Assembly: GCF_900188085.1 (NCBI RefSeq)
Contig: NZ_FZOU01000004.1
Span: forward strand, 124,001 to 188,000
Origin: Granulicella rosea
GTDB lineage: Bacteria; Acidobacteriota; Terriglobia; Terriglobales; Acidobacteriaceae
Direction of reading: 5' to 3'
DNA: 64,000 nucleotides
Below the pieces are notes generated by a model. The model was not told the DNA's origin, did not search any database, and was given only the letters and a program-made list of their open reading frames with translations. Both the position numbers and the translations under genes were made by a program. Shown piece after piece: positions 34,983 through 43,527 of the stretch (positions are counted from its first letter, which is position 1; the number at the start of each line of letters is the position of its first letter).

Positions 34983-35756
34983 TCAGGCGAAGCTGGCGCG
35001 CTTCACCTTCTGGCGAAAGTCCTCGCCGTGCATCTCGACGACGACGCACATCTCCTGCAGCCGGCTGCGCATGCGCTCGCCGATGCGGTCGCCGAGGGTC
35101 TCCTCGCGGACGGCGGGACGGGCGTAGTTGCCGCTGGGCGCAAGCTCGGTTCCGAGCGGCGGGTGGTTCGCGTAGTTGGTCGTGATGATGGTGGTCCGGC
35201 GGTCGTTGTAACGGGTGTTGAGGATGTGCGCGACCGTGTCCCAGACCCAGTCGGTCGGCTTGGACGCTCCAAGCTCGTCGAGGACGAGCACCTCGGCCTC
35301 GAAGACGGGCTTGAGGATCTCGAGTTCGGTCGCCTGCACGCGCTGGTTGTAGCTGTTCTGCACCTGCTTGAGCAGTTCCCGGTAGTCGCAGAAGAGACCC
35401 GTGGCGCCGCGTTCGGTCACCAGAGCCTGCAAAATTCCGACGGCGAGATGCGTCTTGCCGACGCCGATCGATCCGGTCAGGATGATGCCTGTGCCTGCCG
35501 TTTCAATGGGATAGCCATCGACAAACTTCCGCGCGCGCATATGCGCCGACCCGATGGAGCGGGTGGCGCCGTGAAAGCGCACGTCGAACTCGTCGAGCGA
35601 GCAGTGCTCGTAGCGGCGAGGAATCTTCGCCTGGTTGAGCATTCTGGCCGCGCGACGCTGCACACGGCAGACGCAGTCGCGCACGAAGCGCGTGCCGTCC
35701 TCGCGTTCGATCAACCGCTGGCCGCTGTTACCGCAAAATTCGCAATCTTCCGTCAT
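34983..35756 (-). CDS. DnaC/IstB-like AAA+ ATPase with N-terminal zinc-binding cysteines
   Basis: 257 residues from ATG 35756; the longer frame upstream has no ribosome-binding site. Cys5, Cys8, Cys28 and Cys30 (CEFCGNSG, RDCVC) form a putative N-terminal zinc site. The AAA+ core has Walker A GSIGVGKTHLA near residue 98, Walker B VLVLDELGA near residue 160 and sensor-1 TTIITTNYANH. This is the organisation of chromosomal DnaC/DnaI-like helicase loaders. No transposase is adjacent, so it is not an IstB of an IS21 element. It may load replicative helicase; the partner is not in the window. Confidence 0.85.
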   Translation of the reverse strand: MTEDCEFCGNSGQRLIEREDGTRFVRDCVCRVQRRAARMLNQAKIPRRYEHCSLDEFDVRFHGATRSIGSAHMRARKFVDGYPIETAGTGIILTGSIGVGKTHLAVGILQALVTERGATGLFCDYRELLKQVQNSYNQRVQATELEILKPVFEAEVLVLDELGASKPTDWVWDTVAHILNTRYNDRRTTIITTNYANHPPLGTELAPSGNYARPAVREETLGDRIGERMRSRLQEMCVVVEMHGEDFRQKVKRASFA

Positions 35757-35932
35757 GGCTTCTAACAGTATCGCCGATGAATCCAATTGCCCGCTGTGCG
35801 AATCAAAGGTACACTGAGGAAAGCGCCTACCGGCAGCGCGACAGGCCCTTCGATGTGACGTGAACACTCCGTTTGCAAGCGAACCGCAAGCCGGACAGCC
35901 AAACTTTGAGATTCAGTAGAAGGATTTAGATC

Positions 35933-36175
35933 ATGCCGAAGACCGGAATCCACCCCGCTTACAGCGAAATCGCAGTCAAGTGCGCCTGTGGCAACACCTT
36001 CCAGACGCGTTCCACCCACAAGGGCGACATCCTGCTCGAAATCTGCGCCGCCTGCCACCCGTTCTTCACCGGCAAGACCAAGCTGATCGACACCGCCGGC
36101 CGCGTGGACCGCTTCCGCCGCAAGTTCGCCGCGTCGGATGCAGCCAAGGCCGCAGCCGCCAAGGAAACCAAGTAA
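35933..36175 (+). CDS. rpmE: 50S ribosomal protein L31, zinc-binding (C+) form
   Basis: 80 residues. Starts [20 protein letters not shown] with AAGGA upstream. Four Cys are present in the zinc ribbon pattern (CACG near 17-19, CAACHPFF near 38-41), so this is the C+ paralogue that holds zinc. It belongs to the large ribosomal subunit at the central-protuberance bridge. The last 15 residues are an Ala/Lys-rich extension. A strong terminator follows 17 bases after the stop. Confidence 0.97.
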   Translation: MPKTGIHPAYSEIAVKCACGNTFQTRSTHKGDILLEICAACHPFFTGKTKLIDTAGRVDRFRRKFAASDAAKAAAAKETK

Positions 36176-36192
36176 CTGAAGCCGTAACCCGT

Positions 36193-36223
36193 AAAGGCCT
36201 CCGCCGACAACGCGGAGGCCTTT
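36193..36223 (+). terminator. Rho-independent terminator after rpmE
   Basis: AAAGGCCTCCGC (36193-36204) pairs perfectly with GCGGAGGCCTTT (36212-36223), a 12-base stem with a 7-base loop ending in a T run. The hairpin ends 18 bases before the next start, so the dihydrouridine synthase probably has its own promoter or depends on read-through. Confidence 0.9.
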
Positions 36224-36241
36224 ACACTTTATGAAGAACCT

Positions 36242-37489
36242 ATGCAGAAACACTGGGACAACCCGGCCATCCACACCATGCCCGAGCAGGCGCGCGTGCC
36301 TGCGACCCTGACCATCGGCAACGTTCACATTGCGCCCGCGACGGTGCTGGCGCCGATGGCCGGCGTCACCGACACGGTCTTCCGCCGGTTTATCAAGAAC
36401 GCGAGCAAGTTCACGCCGGAGTCCACCGATTCGAACGTCGAGGCGACGCAGACCAATCAGCAATCCGGATGCGGGCTGATCATGACCGAGTTCACCTCGG
36501 CCGATGGGCTCAGCCGCATGCGCGAGGTCAAGCGCAAGCGTTACCTGACCTACTACGACGACGAGCACCCGATCTCGGCGCAGATCTTCGGCAGCAATCC
36601 GGAGACGCTGGCCGATTCGGCGCGCATCTGCCAGGACGCGGGCTTCGACATCGTCGACCTGAACCTGGGCTGCCCGGCCAAGCGCGTCGTCGCCTGCAAT
36701 GGCGGCAGCGGCCTGCTGCGCGATCTCCCGCTGATCGAGGTGATCTTCAAGCGCGTGCGCGCGGCGGTGTCGATTCCCTTCACGGTCAAGTTTCGCATGG
36801 GCTGGAACGACAAAAACATCGTCTGCGTGGAGCTGGCGAAGCTGGCCGAGGACTGCGGCCTGAACGCCGTGGCGCTGCATGCGCGCACCCGCGAGGACGG
36901 CTACTCCGGCCAGGCGCGGTGGGAGTACATCGCCGCCGTCAAAGACGCCGTGAAGATTCCGGTGATCGGCAATGGCGACATTCTGACGCCGGAAGACGCC
37001 GCCGCCATGGTCCATGCGACACGCTGCGACGCGGTGATGATCGGCCGCGCGGCGCCTGCGAATCCGTGGATCTTTCGCCAGATCGCGCAGTACACGGCCA
37101 CCGGGACCTACGACAAGCCGACCGACCAGGATCGCTACCGGATGATCCGCGCGTACTTCGAGATGCTGCTGCACGAGTTGGCCGAGCATCCGATCGTGCT
37201 GGGCACACCGGGCGAAGAGCTGACTCCCGAGCAGATCAAGCTGCAGCGCAACCGCGAGTCCAGCCTGCGCGAGACGATCGGCAAGATGAAGCAGTTCGCA
37301 AGCTGGTTCACGCACGGGATTCCGGGCGGAGCCGCGCTGCGTCGGCAGATCTTCGACTCGAAGAACGGCGACGCGGTGCTGGACGCTGTCGAAGCGTTCT
37401 TCGAACAGCGCCGCAACCTCGTCGCTCAGATTGGCGTCCCGCTCGATGAGCCGGAGCTGGTGGGCAGCAGCTATCCCTTCCGGGGCTAG
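36242..37489 (+). CDS. dusB: tRNA-dihydrouridine synthase (DusB-like)
   Basis: 415 residues, longer than typical DusB (about 320-350), with an insertion of about 35 residues after the first strand (FIKNASKFTPESTDSNVEAT). The FMN-dependent TIM-barrel motifs are APMAGVTDTVFRRF, NLGCPAKRVVACNGG with the catalytic Cys, FTVKFRMGWND, VALHARTREDGYSG, GNGDI and MIGRAAPANPWIF. It reduces specific uridines in the D loop of tRNAs using NADPH. It overlaps the convergent cupin gene by 4 bases. Confidence 0.93.
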   Translation: MQKHWDNPAIHTMPEQARVPATLTIGNVHIAPATVLAPMAGVTDTVFRRFIKNASKFTPESTDSNVEATQTNQQSGCGLIMTEFTSADGLSRMREVKRKRYLTYYDDEHPISAQIFGSNPETLADSARICQDAGFDIVDLNLGCPAKRVVACNGGSGLLRDLPLIEVIFKRVRAAVSIPFTVKFRMGWNDKNIVCVELAKLAEDCGLNAVALHARTREDGYSGQARWEYIAAVKDAVKIPVIGNGDILTPEDAAAMVHATRCDAVMIGRAAPANPWIFRQIAQYTATGTYDKPTDQDRYRMIRAYFEMLLHELAEHPIVLGTPGEELTPEQIKLQRNRESSLRETIGKMKQFASWFTHGIPGGAALRRQIFDSKNGDAVLDAVEAFFEQRRNLVAQIGVPLDEPELVGSSYPFRG

Positions 37490-38001
37490 ACCTTACCGGA
37501 TGTCGAGATGAGGGTGAAGGTGACGCTGCCCTCGGTGCTGCGCTTGTGCAGGGTGTTGCGCGGAATGACGAGCATGTCGCCCTTCTTGAGGATCATGGTC
37601 GTGCTGCCGACCGACTCCGGCGCGTTCCACTCGCCGGGTTTGGAGCTGTGTGCGCCCTTGGGCGTGCCGCCGATCTCGTAACGAGTCTCGCCTTCGACGA
37701 CCTGGAAGATGTGGTCGCGGCCCTCGTGCCACTCGAACTCCTTGGCGCTCTTCTTCTCCTCGACGGTCAGGACGATGGTGAAGGGCAGGGTTGCGGGCGT
37801 GGAGATGTTGTCGTTACCGGGCTTGGCCTGCAGGGCTTTGAACTTCTCGGCAAGCAGGGTGCCGGGAAAGAGCTGAACCTTCTCGGTCGCGACAGGCGCC
37901 TGGCCGTCTGCGGCATAAAGAAGCTGGTCGGTAAAGGTGAGGCTGGCGGCGGCGAGGGGCGCGGCGCGAAGGAAGGTGCGGCGTGTCGGACGAATGGCCA
38001 T
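37486..38001 (-). CDS. Tat-exported cupin-domain protein
   Basis: 171 residues. The N-terminus RRTFLRAAPLAAASL is a twin-arginine signal. The cupin core has probable metal ligands in EWHEGRDHIFQVVEGE (two His and a Glu) near residues 93-107 and a second motif GDMLVIPRNTLHK near residue 146. Export by Tat suggests it folds, perhaps with metal, in the cytosol. Cupins of this size include small dioxygenases, isomerases and sugar-binding proteins; this one is not assignable. It ends in convergent overlap with dusB. Confidence 0.85.
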   Translation of the reverse strand: MAIRPTRRTFLRAAPLAAASLTFTDQLLYAADGQAPVATEKVQLFPGTLLAEKFKALQAKPGNDNISTPATLPFTIVLTVEEKKSAKEFEWHEGRDHIFQVVEGETRYEIGGTPKGAHSSKPGEWNAPESVGSTTMILKKGDMLVIPRNTLHKRSTEGSVTFTLISTSGKV

Positions 38002-38089
38002 GCCGGAAGTGAATCACATCCGACGCAGGGATGCCAAGCGGCGGGTCTAAGCGGACTACCTTCAGGTCTCAAGCAGCAGCCCGCAATGC

Positions 38090-38217
38090 TTGTCATCCTG
38101 AACGAAGTGAAGGACCTGCTTCAGGCTTTTTGTCGTTGCCTGTTCATGCTCCGGTCCGAGGCGGAAGACAAGCAACAGCAAGAACAAAAGCAGGTCCTTC
38201 GGCTACGCTCAGGATGA
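38090..38217. repeat. Second inverted pair of the dispersed repeat
   Basis: The left copy 38090-38120 begins TTGTCATCCTGAACGAAGTG and the right copy 38190-38217 ends CTACGCTCAGGATGA; they face each other across about 70 bases. The layout is the same as at 2681-2780, but the arms have diverged more. It lies between the cupin gene start and the end of the BrnA-like gene, both on the minus strand, so here it is not at a convergent gene junction. Confidence 0.75.
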
Positions 38218-38254
38218 GGCAGCTGGGGCTGCTCGCCAGCAAAAGGTAATCCCC

Positions 38255-38578
38255 CTAAGCGGCCGAGGATTGGTCCTGCGATTCCTCTTCCCGCAGCAAT
38301 GCTTCATGGAGAAGCGCCTTCAGATAGGTCTGCCGGTCGAGCCCCTTGCGTTCAGACTGCCGCGCCGCCATGGCGATATCGACGGGGTCCAGCGCGATGG
38401 AAGCCTGTTTTGCAGCATCGAGCGCCGCAGCACGCCGTGAGACTGTTCCGTGCCCCAGCGTTCCTTCGCCTTTCGCCCGTTCCAAAACCTGCAAGGCAAA
38501 GTTTGGGTTGGCATCCCACCACTCCGCTTCTTCTTTTTCGCTTTGGAACTTCGGCATTTGCAACTCAGTCATGCCCAT
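38255..38578 (-). CDS. CopG/BrnA-like antitoxin
   Basis: 107 residues. The segment MPKFQSEKEEAEWWDAN is typical of the CopG-type antitoxins paired with BrnT toxins (PF12441-like). The later part, IALDPVDIAMAARQSERKGL then RQTYLKALLHEALLREE, is the ribbon-helix-helix domain with the usual 'GL.YQT.L...L.' form. It overlaps the BrnT-like gene by 14 bases, and toxin-first order is the normal brnTA order. It should neutralise the toxin and repress the operon. Confidence 0.85.
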   Translation of the reverse strand: MGMTELQMPKFQSEKEEAEWWDANPNFALQVLERAKGEGTLGHGTVSRRAAALDAAKQASIALDPVDIAMAARQSERKGLDRQTYLKALLHEALLREEESQDQSSAA

Positions 38579-38849
38579 AGTTTGCTCCTCTTTCCCTGAA
38601 ATAAAAAGCCCGAAATAAGGGTGTTGCGCGATATGCAGTGAGCACCCGCGTGAGTTCTCCCCGCAATGTTGTGATCACGACGAGCATTCTCCCGGAGTGA
38701 GTCATTCCGACTTCGACGTATCTCTGTTCCCCCTCACAATCCTGCACGCCGGCATCCACGGGATCATTTTCCAGCGCCTGCTCCGCCTCCTCCGGCGTGA
38801 TCTCGTGCTCCGCAATATGCCGGATATTGGCTTCGTCCCAATCGTACAT
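38565..38849 (-). CDS. BrnT-like toxin
   Basis: 94 residues from ATG 38849. The N-terminus MYDWDEANIRHIAEHEITPE matches the F-x-W-D-x-x-K-x-x-x-N-x-x-x-H-x-V-s-f-e-e-A start of BrnT/DUF4258-like RNase toxins, but the usual Lys of 'DExK' is replaced by Asn-Ile-Arg-His here. The following strand YVEVGMTHSGRMLVVITTLR and the ending LTRVLTAYRAT correspond to the conserved 'R..sAR.a' tail, in degenerate form. It starts 2 bases after the nuclease-like gene stop. Low similarity to the model BrnT means activity is unsure. Confidence 0.75.
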   Translation of the reverse strand: MYDWDEANIRHIAEHEITPEEAEQALENDPVDAGVQDCEGEQRYVEVGMTHSGRMLVVITTLRGELTRVLTAYRATPLFRAFYFRERGANYGHD

Positions 38850-38851
38850 AG

Positions 38852-40435
38852 TCACCTCAGGTCCGTACTCCGCTTCCGCCACACCGTCTTCACCTGCGCT
38901 CGCCAGCGTTCGTCCACCGCGACCAGCGTCCAGTCGACACGCTTCGAGAGATAGCGCAGGACGACCTCGGTCGCGGGATGGACGCGCAGCGCGGGAGCCA
39001 CGAGATACAGGCGCGGCGCCTCCACCGACAGGCGGATGCCGCCGAAGTAGCCGTGCCGCTGGAACTCGCCCAGGCCGGTCTGGTAGTCCGGGTTCTGCGT
39101 GTGGTGCCAGCGAACGCGCACCCAGTAATCCAGCCCCTGCAGCGCGAGGTGCAGGTCTTCGTCCGCCTTGATCTCGATCACGGCGAGCCGGCCGTCCTCG
39201 TGAACCGAGAGCAGGTCCAGCATGCCGCGGTCGGACGCGGCGATCGCCGGCACCTGGGTGTACACATGGGCAGGATCGAGCTTCGGATCGATCAGGCGGA
39301 TGTCCTGCCGGAGCGCGCCTTCGAGCCAGCGTTCGGACTGCATGCGGTAGAGCGGATCCTTCTTGTTGCCGGTCGCGGAGCGGCGTTCGAAGAGCCGGGC
39401 GATCATCGCGCGCAGGTCCTGCTCGTTTGCGGGCGTCAGCGGGGTCTCGTTCGCGCCGGCGCCGAAGGTGAGCTCCTGCATCCGGTTGAAGCTCTCGGCG
39501 CTCGTGCCGAGGCGGGCGCGGGCAAACTCCAGACCGTGCAGGAGGAAGGCCATCTCGGTCCCGCTGCGAACTCTATGCTCCACAAGATGACGCTTTTCCG
39601 GCGGAACCAGCGCCATGACCTGCGCGGCGGATTCGGCGAAGCGCTCCCGGGCGGCGGCGACGTTCGGCGCGTGGATGAGACGGCTGGCAAGATTGCCCTG
39701 GTCGGCCGTGTCCCTGGGCATCAACTCCTCGTCTCGTTCCGTCAGCTCCCACAGCTCCCACTGTGCGGCGTCGCCGTTGAGCCAGGCCATGCGCGCCAGC
39801 GTGAGCGCGCCCATGCCGGGCGGGACGACCAGCTTCAGCCCCTGCACGAGGCGTTTCGTATTCGAGCGGCAGTGTTCGAGCCACAGGATGCCGAGCGTCA
39901 GGATGCCGTCGATGGTCGCGGGAGTCTCCTCCGCGTTGACGCCGATGACAGCCCAATTCTGCACGCCGCGCACCAGCATTCCGCGCGCGTACGCGGGGCC
40001 GAAGCTCTTTTCGAGGTCCATGGCGGTGCGAAATCCGTCGGGAGTCCACTCTGGCAGGGTGCGGGCCAGGGCTCGCTCCAGCACCTTGACATAGCGCGTT
40101 CGAGTGGCGTCGCGGGTGGTCGGGGTTCTGCGGTCTTTGTCTCCCGCGATCTCCAGAATCTGCGGCTTCGTCTGGCCGAAGCGCAGGGTGCTGAGCTTGA
40201 GCACCTTGTTGCGCAGCTCCACGGCGACGATGCGGCGGACGAGGTTGCCGGTCTCGCCCCACAGATGCAGGGTGCAGCGGCCGTGCTCGGTCGAGAGCGT
40301 GTACTTCGCCTCGCCGAGGTCGAAGAGCGCCTTACCGTGTTCGAGCACGACGGCGCGCGGGTACTCGGCGAGATAGTCCTCGAGTGCCGAGGCCAGTTGC
40401 GCCGGGGTCTGCTCAGGCTGGGACTTCGCTACCAC
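38852..40435 (-). CDS. Large unknown protein with C-terminal PD-(D/E)XK-like nuclease motif
   Basis: 527 residues if it starts at GTG 40435, which overlaps the DinB-type gene by 7 bases and has AAGGGAAGA upstream; the longer frame lies inside that gene. I do not recognise residues 1-380, which are helical and Arg/Leu-rich. At about residues 400-440 the segment LDLLSVHEDGRLAVIEIKAD followed by LQGLDYW has the D-x(n)-(E)-x-K spacing plus a QxxxY-like helix seen in PD-(D/E)XK nucleases such as NucS and AddB. The following part (GGIRLSVEAPRLYLVAPAL) is beta-rich. DNA cleavage is inferred from the motif only. It forms a compact operon with a DinB protein and a BrnT/BrnA pair. Confidence 0.65.
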   Translation of the reverse strand: MVAKSQPEQTPAQLASALEDYLAEYPRAVVLEHGKALFDLGEAKYTLSTEHGRCTLHLWGETGNLVRRIVAVELRNKVLKLSTLRFGQTKPQILEIAGDKDRRTPTTRDATRTRYVKVLERALARTLPEWTPDGFRTAMDLEKSFGPAYARGMLVRGVQNWAVIGVNAEETPATIDGILTLGILWLEHCRSNTKRLVQGLKLVVPPGMGALTLARMAWLNGDAAQWELWELTERDEELMPRDTADQGNLASRLIHAPNVAAARERFAESAAQVMALVPPEKRHLVEHRVRSGTEMAFLLHGLEFARARLGTSAESFNRMQELTFGAGANETPLTPANEQDLRAMIARLFERRSATGNKKDPLYRMQSERWLEGALRQDIRLIDPKLDPAHVYTQVPAIAASDRGMLDLLSVHEDGRLAVIEIKADEDLHLALQGLDYWVRVRWHHTQNPDYQTGLGEFQRHGYFGGIRLSVEAPRLYLVAPALRVHPATEVVLRYLSKRVDWTLVAVDERWRAQVKTVWRKRSTDLR

Positions 40436-40980
40436 TCTTCCCTTGCCCGCAGGTGGGTGATGTGCGCAAGGTGATGGCGCGCGTGCCAGCCGTAGTACAA
40501 CGTCTGATCCGCCAGCGTCTGGGGGCCGTGGACCGGATGTTTGAAGCCGCGTATCCACTGCTCTTCGGTCAGGGACTGCAGCAACATGACCCAGCGGGCG
40601 TGCAGGGATTCGATCAACTCAAGCGACCACTCGATGGGCGCGATGGAGTCGTGCAGCGTGGCCCAGGCGCCCTCGTCGTAGGGTTTGACCGTCGGCCAGT
40701 CCTCGGTCAGGCCGAGGCGCAGGCGGATGAAGGCATTCATGTGGCTATCGGCGATGTGGTGGACGAGCTGCCGGACGGTCCAGCCGCCCTCGCGGTAGGA
40801 CGTGGCGAGCTGTGCCGCGCCCAGGCCGGCGACGGCGTTGCGCAGTTGCTCCGGCAGATCCGCCAGGGTGGAGATGGCGCCGATGCGATCGTCTTCGGTG
40901 ATGTTGGCAGGCTTTTCGAATTGGCCGATGGGGTAGCGCGGATCGGCATCGTCGGGGATGCAGTTGGCGGCAAGGCTCAT
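40429..40980 (-). CDS. DinB/YfiT-like metal-dependent transferase
   Basis: 183 residues from ATG 40980. The four-helix DinB fold has three probable metal-binding His: VRQLVHHIADSHMNAFIR near residue 75 and WHARHHLAHITHL near residue 165. The N-terminal PRYPIGQFEKPANIT and the order of elements fit the YfiT/BstA branch, which in Bacillus includes bacillithiol S-transferases. The thiol used here is unknown. It overlaps the nuclease-like gene by 7 bases. Confidence 0.88.
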   Translation of the reverse strand: MSLAANCIPDDADPRYPIGQFEKPANITEDDRIGAISTLADLPEQLRNAVAGLGAAQLATSYREGGWTVRQLVHHIADSHMNAFIRLRLGLTEDWPTVKPYDEGAWATLHDSIAPIEWSLELIESLHARWVMLLQSLTEEQWIRGFKHPVHGPQTLADQTLYYGWHARHHLAHITHLRAREEW

Positions 40981-41091
40981 GGGGTAAAACCTAGCACATG
41001 GCGGGGTGCGGGAATCTTCGTGCTTGCAGGATCTGCGCGGGGGCCGTAGCCTCGTCTTCAGTTGGGGCGATTTTATCGAGGAGTCTGTCGC

Positions 41092-41976
41092 ATGCGCATG
41101 ATGTTGGCCGCCGCACTTCTGGTTGCGGGGCTTGTCGGTTGCAGTCAGGCGGAGAAGACGGGTTCGTCCCCGGCACAGTCGCATCTTACGTTCATGGCGA
41201 AGGACTACGCAGGCTTCGACCGCAACCTCTACCCCGGCGACGACGCGCTGCCGATGCTGCGCAAGCGGTTCGCCTTTGCGGGCTACTGGCTGAACAACCC
41301 ACCGGGAGCGAGCGTCAACACCTGGATCGGCAAGCGCGAGATCATGCGCAAAGCCGGCTTCGGCTTTTTAGTGCTCTCGAACGGACACATCGACGACGAG
41401 CTGCAGGCGCAGAAGAAGAAGGGCGTGGCCGCCGATGCGCTGGGGCGCAAGGACGCCGCCGACGCCATTGCCGCCGCGAAGCGAGAGGGTTTTCCGGCTG
41501 GGACGATTCTGTTCCTTGACCAGGAAGAGGGTGGGCGTCTGCTGCCCGAGGCGGCGGAGTATCTCTTCGCATGGACCGAGACCGTCGCGCACTCGGCCTA
41601 CAAGCCGGGTGCGTACGTGAGCGGCGTGCCCTCGGACGATGGCGACGACGGCAAGGGCCACAAGCTGATGATTACCACGGCGCAGGACATTCAGCAGCAG
41701 GTAGCCAAGCGACATCTGAGCCCGATCGCGCTCTTCGTCTATCAGGATGGGTGCCCGCCCTCGAACGGCTGTACCGTCTCCCCTCCAAAGCTCAACGGCA
41801 GTGGAACGCCGGGCGCGGTGGCGTGGCAATATGCGCAGTCTCCGCGACGACCGGATGCGACGAAGGCGTGCGTGAAAACGTATGCGCCGGACGGGATGTG
41901 CTATGCCGCGCCGGAGTCGAAGATCTTCGTCGACCTCAATGTGGCGGGATCGGCGGACCCTTCCCGTGGGCGCTGA
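41092..41976 (+). CDS. Lipoprotein with DUF1906 glycoside-hydrolase-like domain
   Basis: 294 residues from ATG 41092 (GAGGAG upstream). Signal and lipobox MRMMLAAALLVAGLVGC put the lipid on Cys17. The domain begins YAGFDRNLYPGDDALPML, the usual start of the Rv2525c-like/DUF1906 TIM barrel. The acidic strand LFLDQEEGGRLLPEA near residue 145 would carry catalytic carboxylates, and VAWQYAQSP matches the terminal 'WQY' strand. The family resembles GH25 lysozymes, and peptidoglycan or another cell-wall glycan is a possible substrate. The catalytic activity is unproven. Confidence 0.85.
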   Translation: MRMMLAAALLVAGLVGCSQAEKTGSSPAQSHLTFMAKDYAGFDRNLYPGDDALPMLRKRFAFAGYWLNNPPGASVNTWIGKREIMRKAGFGFLVLSNGHIDDELQAQKKKGVAADALGRKDAADAIAAAKREGFPAGTILFLDQEEGGRLLPEAAEYLFAWTETVAHSAYKPGAYVSGVPSDDGDDGKGHKLMITTAQDIQQQVAKRHLSPIALFVYQDGCPPSNGCTVSPPKLNGSGTPGAVAWQYAQSPRRPDATKACVKTYAPDGMCYAAPESKIFVDLNVAGSADPSRGR

Positions 41977-42058
41977 CGCTCGAAATCTACCAAATATGTA
42001 GCGGTTGCGCGCGGCGCAGGATTTGCCGGGGGTTCCCGCATAGCCTATCATCAGAAGA

Positions 42059-43522
42059 ATGACGCTTTTCCCCGCGGAACAGATTACAGACCGGCCCGAT
42101 CACAAACGTTATTTTATCGAGAAACTTGGCCTGTCCGAACGGCTGATGGAGCGTTGCCTCGGCGAGGCGCTCTCCGCCGGTGGAGACTACGCGGACCTTT
42201 ATTTTGAGTCGGTTACGAGCACCTCGCTCGGCATCGACGAGTCCCTGGTCAAGACGGCGAGCCAGGGTATCAGCGTAGGCTGCGGTATCCGGGTGGTCTC
42301 GGGCGAACGGACGGGATTTGCGTTCACGGACGATCTTTCGAGTGAACGTTTACTCCGCGCGGCGCGCACGGCGGCGCTGATCGCCAGCGGTCCGGCCAAG
42401 GAACGGGTCAGCGGATTCAGCCATGTGGATACGCCCTCGCTCTATCCCGTCGCGGGCGTCGGCTCGGATGCGGAGATTGCCGCGAAGCTGGCGCTGATTC
42501 AACGCGCCGACAAGGCCGCGCGTGACTTCGACCCGCGCATCGTGCAGGTGAGGGCGGGCATCAACGACGAGCTGCGGCGGATTCTGGTCGCCGCGTCGGA
42601 CGGAACGTACGCGAGCGACACGCAGCCGCTGGCGCGGTTGAACGTCTTCGTCATCGCGAAGGATTCGCAAAGCACGGCGCGCGGCACCAGCGGCGGCGGC
42701 GGACGGGTGACGCTGGACTTCTTCGAGGGCCACAAATCCCCCGAGCACTTTGCACGCGAGGCTGCGCGTACCGCCATCCTCCAGCTTGGAGCGGTGGAGG
42801 CGCCCGCGGGCGAGATGGAGGTGGTCCTCGGACCGGGCTGGCCGGGCGTGCTGCTGCACGAAGCGGTTGGACACGGTCTCGAAGCCGACTTCAATCGCAA
42901 GAAGACCTCTGCGTTTGCCGGGCTGATCGGCCAGCAGGTAGCTTCGTCGAAGGTCACGGTGGTCGACAACGGCACAATCGCCAACCGGCGCGGGTCGTTG
43001 AACGTCGACGACGAAGGCACGCCGACGCGCGAGACGGTGCTGATCGAAAACGGCATTCTGAAGGGTTTTCTGTCGGACAAGCTGAACGCGCGCCTGATGG
43101 GCGGGGCCAGCACGGGCAGCGGACGCCGCGAGAGCTATCACCACATTCCCATGCCGCGCATGACGAACACCTACATGCTGAACGGCGACGACATGCCCGA
43201 GGACATCATCAAGAGCGTGAAGCGCGGGCTGTATGCGGTGAACTTCGGCGGCGGGCAGGTAGACATCACGAACGGCAAGTTCGTCTTCTCGGCGAGCGAG
43301 GCGTACCTGATCGAGGACGGCAGGGTGACGCGGCCGGTGAAGGGCGCGACGCTGATCGGCAACGGACCAGAGGCGCTGAAGTACGTGTCGATGGTCGGCA
43401 ATGACCTTGCCCTGGACGAGGGCATTGGAACGTGTGGCAAAGCCGGGCAGAGTGTGCCCGTGGGCGTCGGAATGCCGACCATTAAACTCGACCGCATGAC
43501 GGTCGGCGGAACAGGACAGTAA
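42059..43522 (+). CDS. tldD: TldD metallopeptidase
   Basis: 487 residues. The zinc site HEAVGHGLEAD (HExxxH) starts at residue 267. Other family signatures are YADLYFES, GIDESLVKTASQG, GAVEAPAGEMEVVLGPGWPG and GGGQVDITNGKFVFSASEAY. TldD and TldE (PmbA) form a heterodimeric protease that digests unfolded peptides and matures peptides such as microcins. The partner pmbA is encoded 0.8 kb downstream on the same strand, after two copies of a small gene. Confidence 0.96.
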   Translation: MTLFPAEQITDRPDHKRYFIEKLGLSERLMERCLGEALSAGGDYADLYFESVTSTSLGIDESLVKTASQGISVGCGIRVVSGERTGFAFTDDLSSERLLRAARTAALIASGPAKERVSGFSHVDTPSLYPVAGVGSDAEIAAKLALIQRADKAARDFDPRIVQVRAGINDELRRILVAASDGTYASDTQPLARLNVFVIAKDSQSTARGTSGGGGRVTLDFFEGHKSPEHFAREAARTAILQLGAVEAPAGEMEVVLGPGWPGVLLHEAVGHGLEADFNRKKTSAFAGLIGQQVASSKVTVVDNGTIANRRGSLNVDDEGTPTRETVLIENGILKGFLSDKLNARLMGGASTGSGRRESYHHIPMPRMTNTYMLNGDDMPEDIIKSVKRGLYAVNFGGGQVDITNGKFVFSASEAYLIEDGRVTRPVKGATLIGNGPEALKYVSMVGNDLALDEGIGTCGKAGQSVPVGVGMPTIKLDRMTVGGTGQ

Positions 43523-43527
43523 GGGAC

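Noticed and set aside
34983..35756. An IS21-type IstB transposition helper
   Set aside because: No IstA transposase or terminal inverted repeats nearby, and the N-terminal zinc motif fits chromosomal helicase loaders better.
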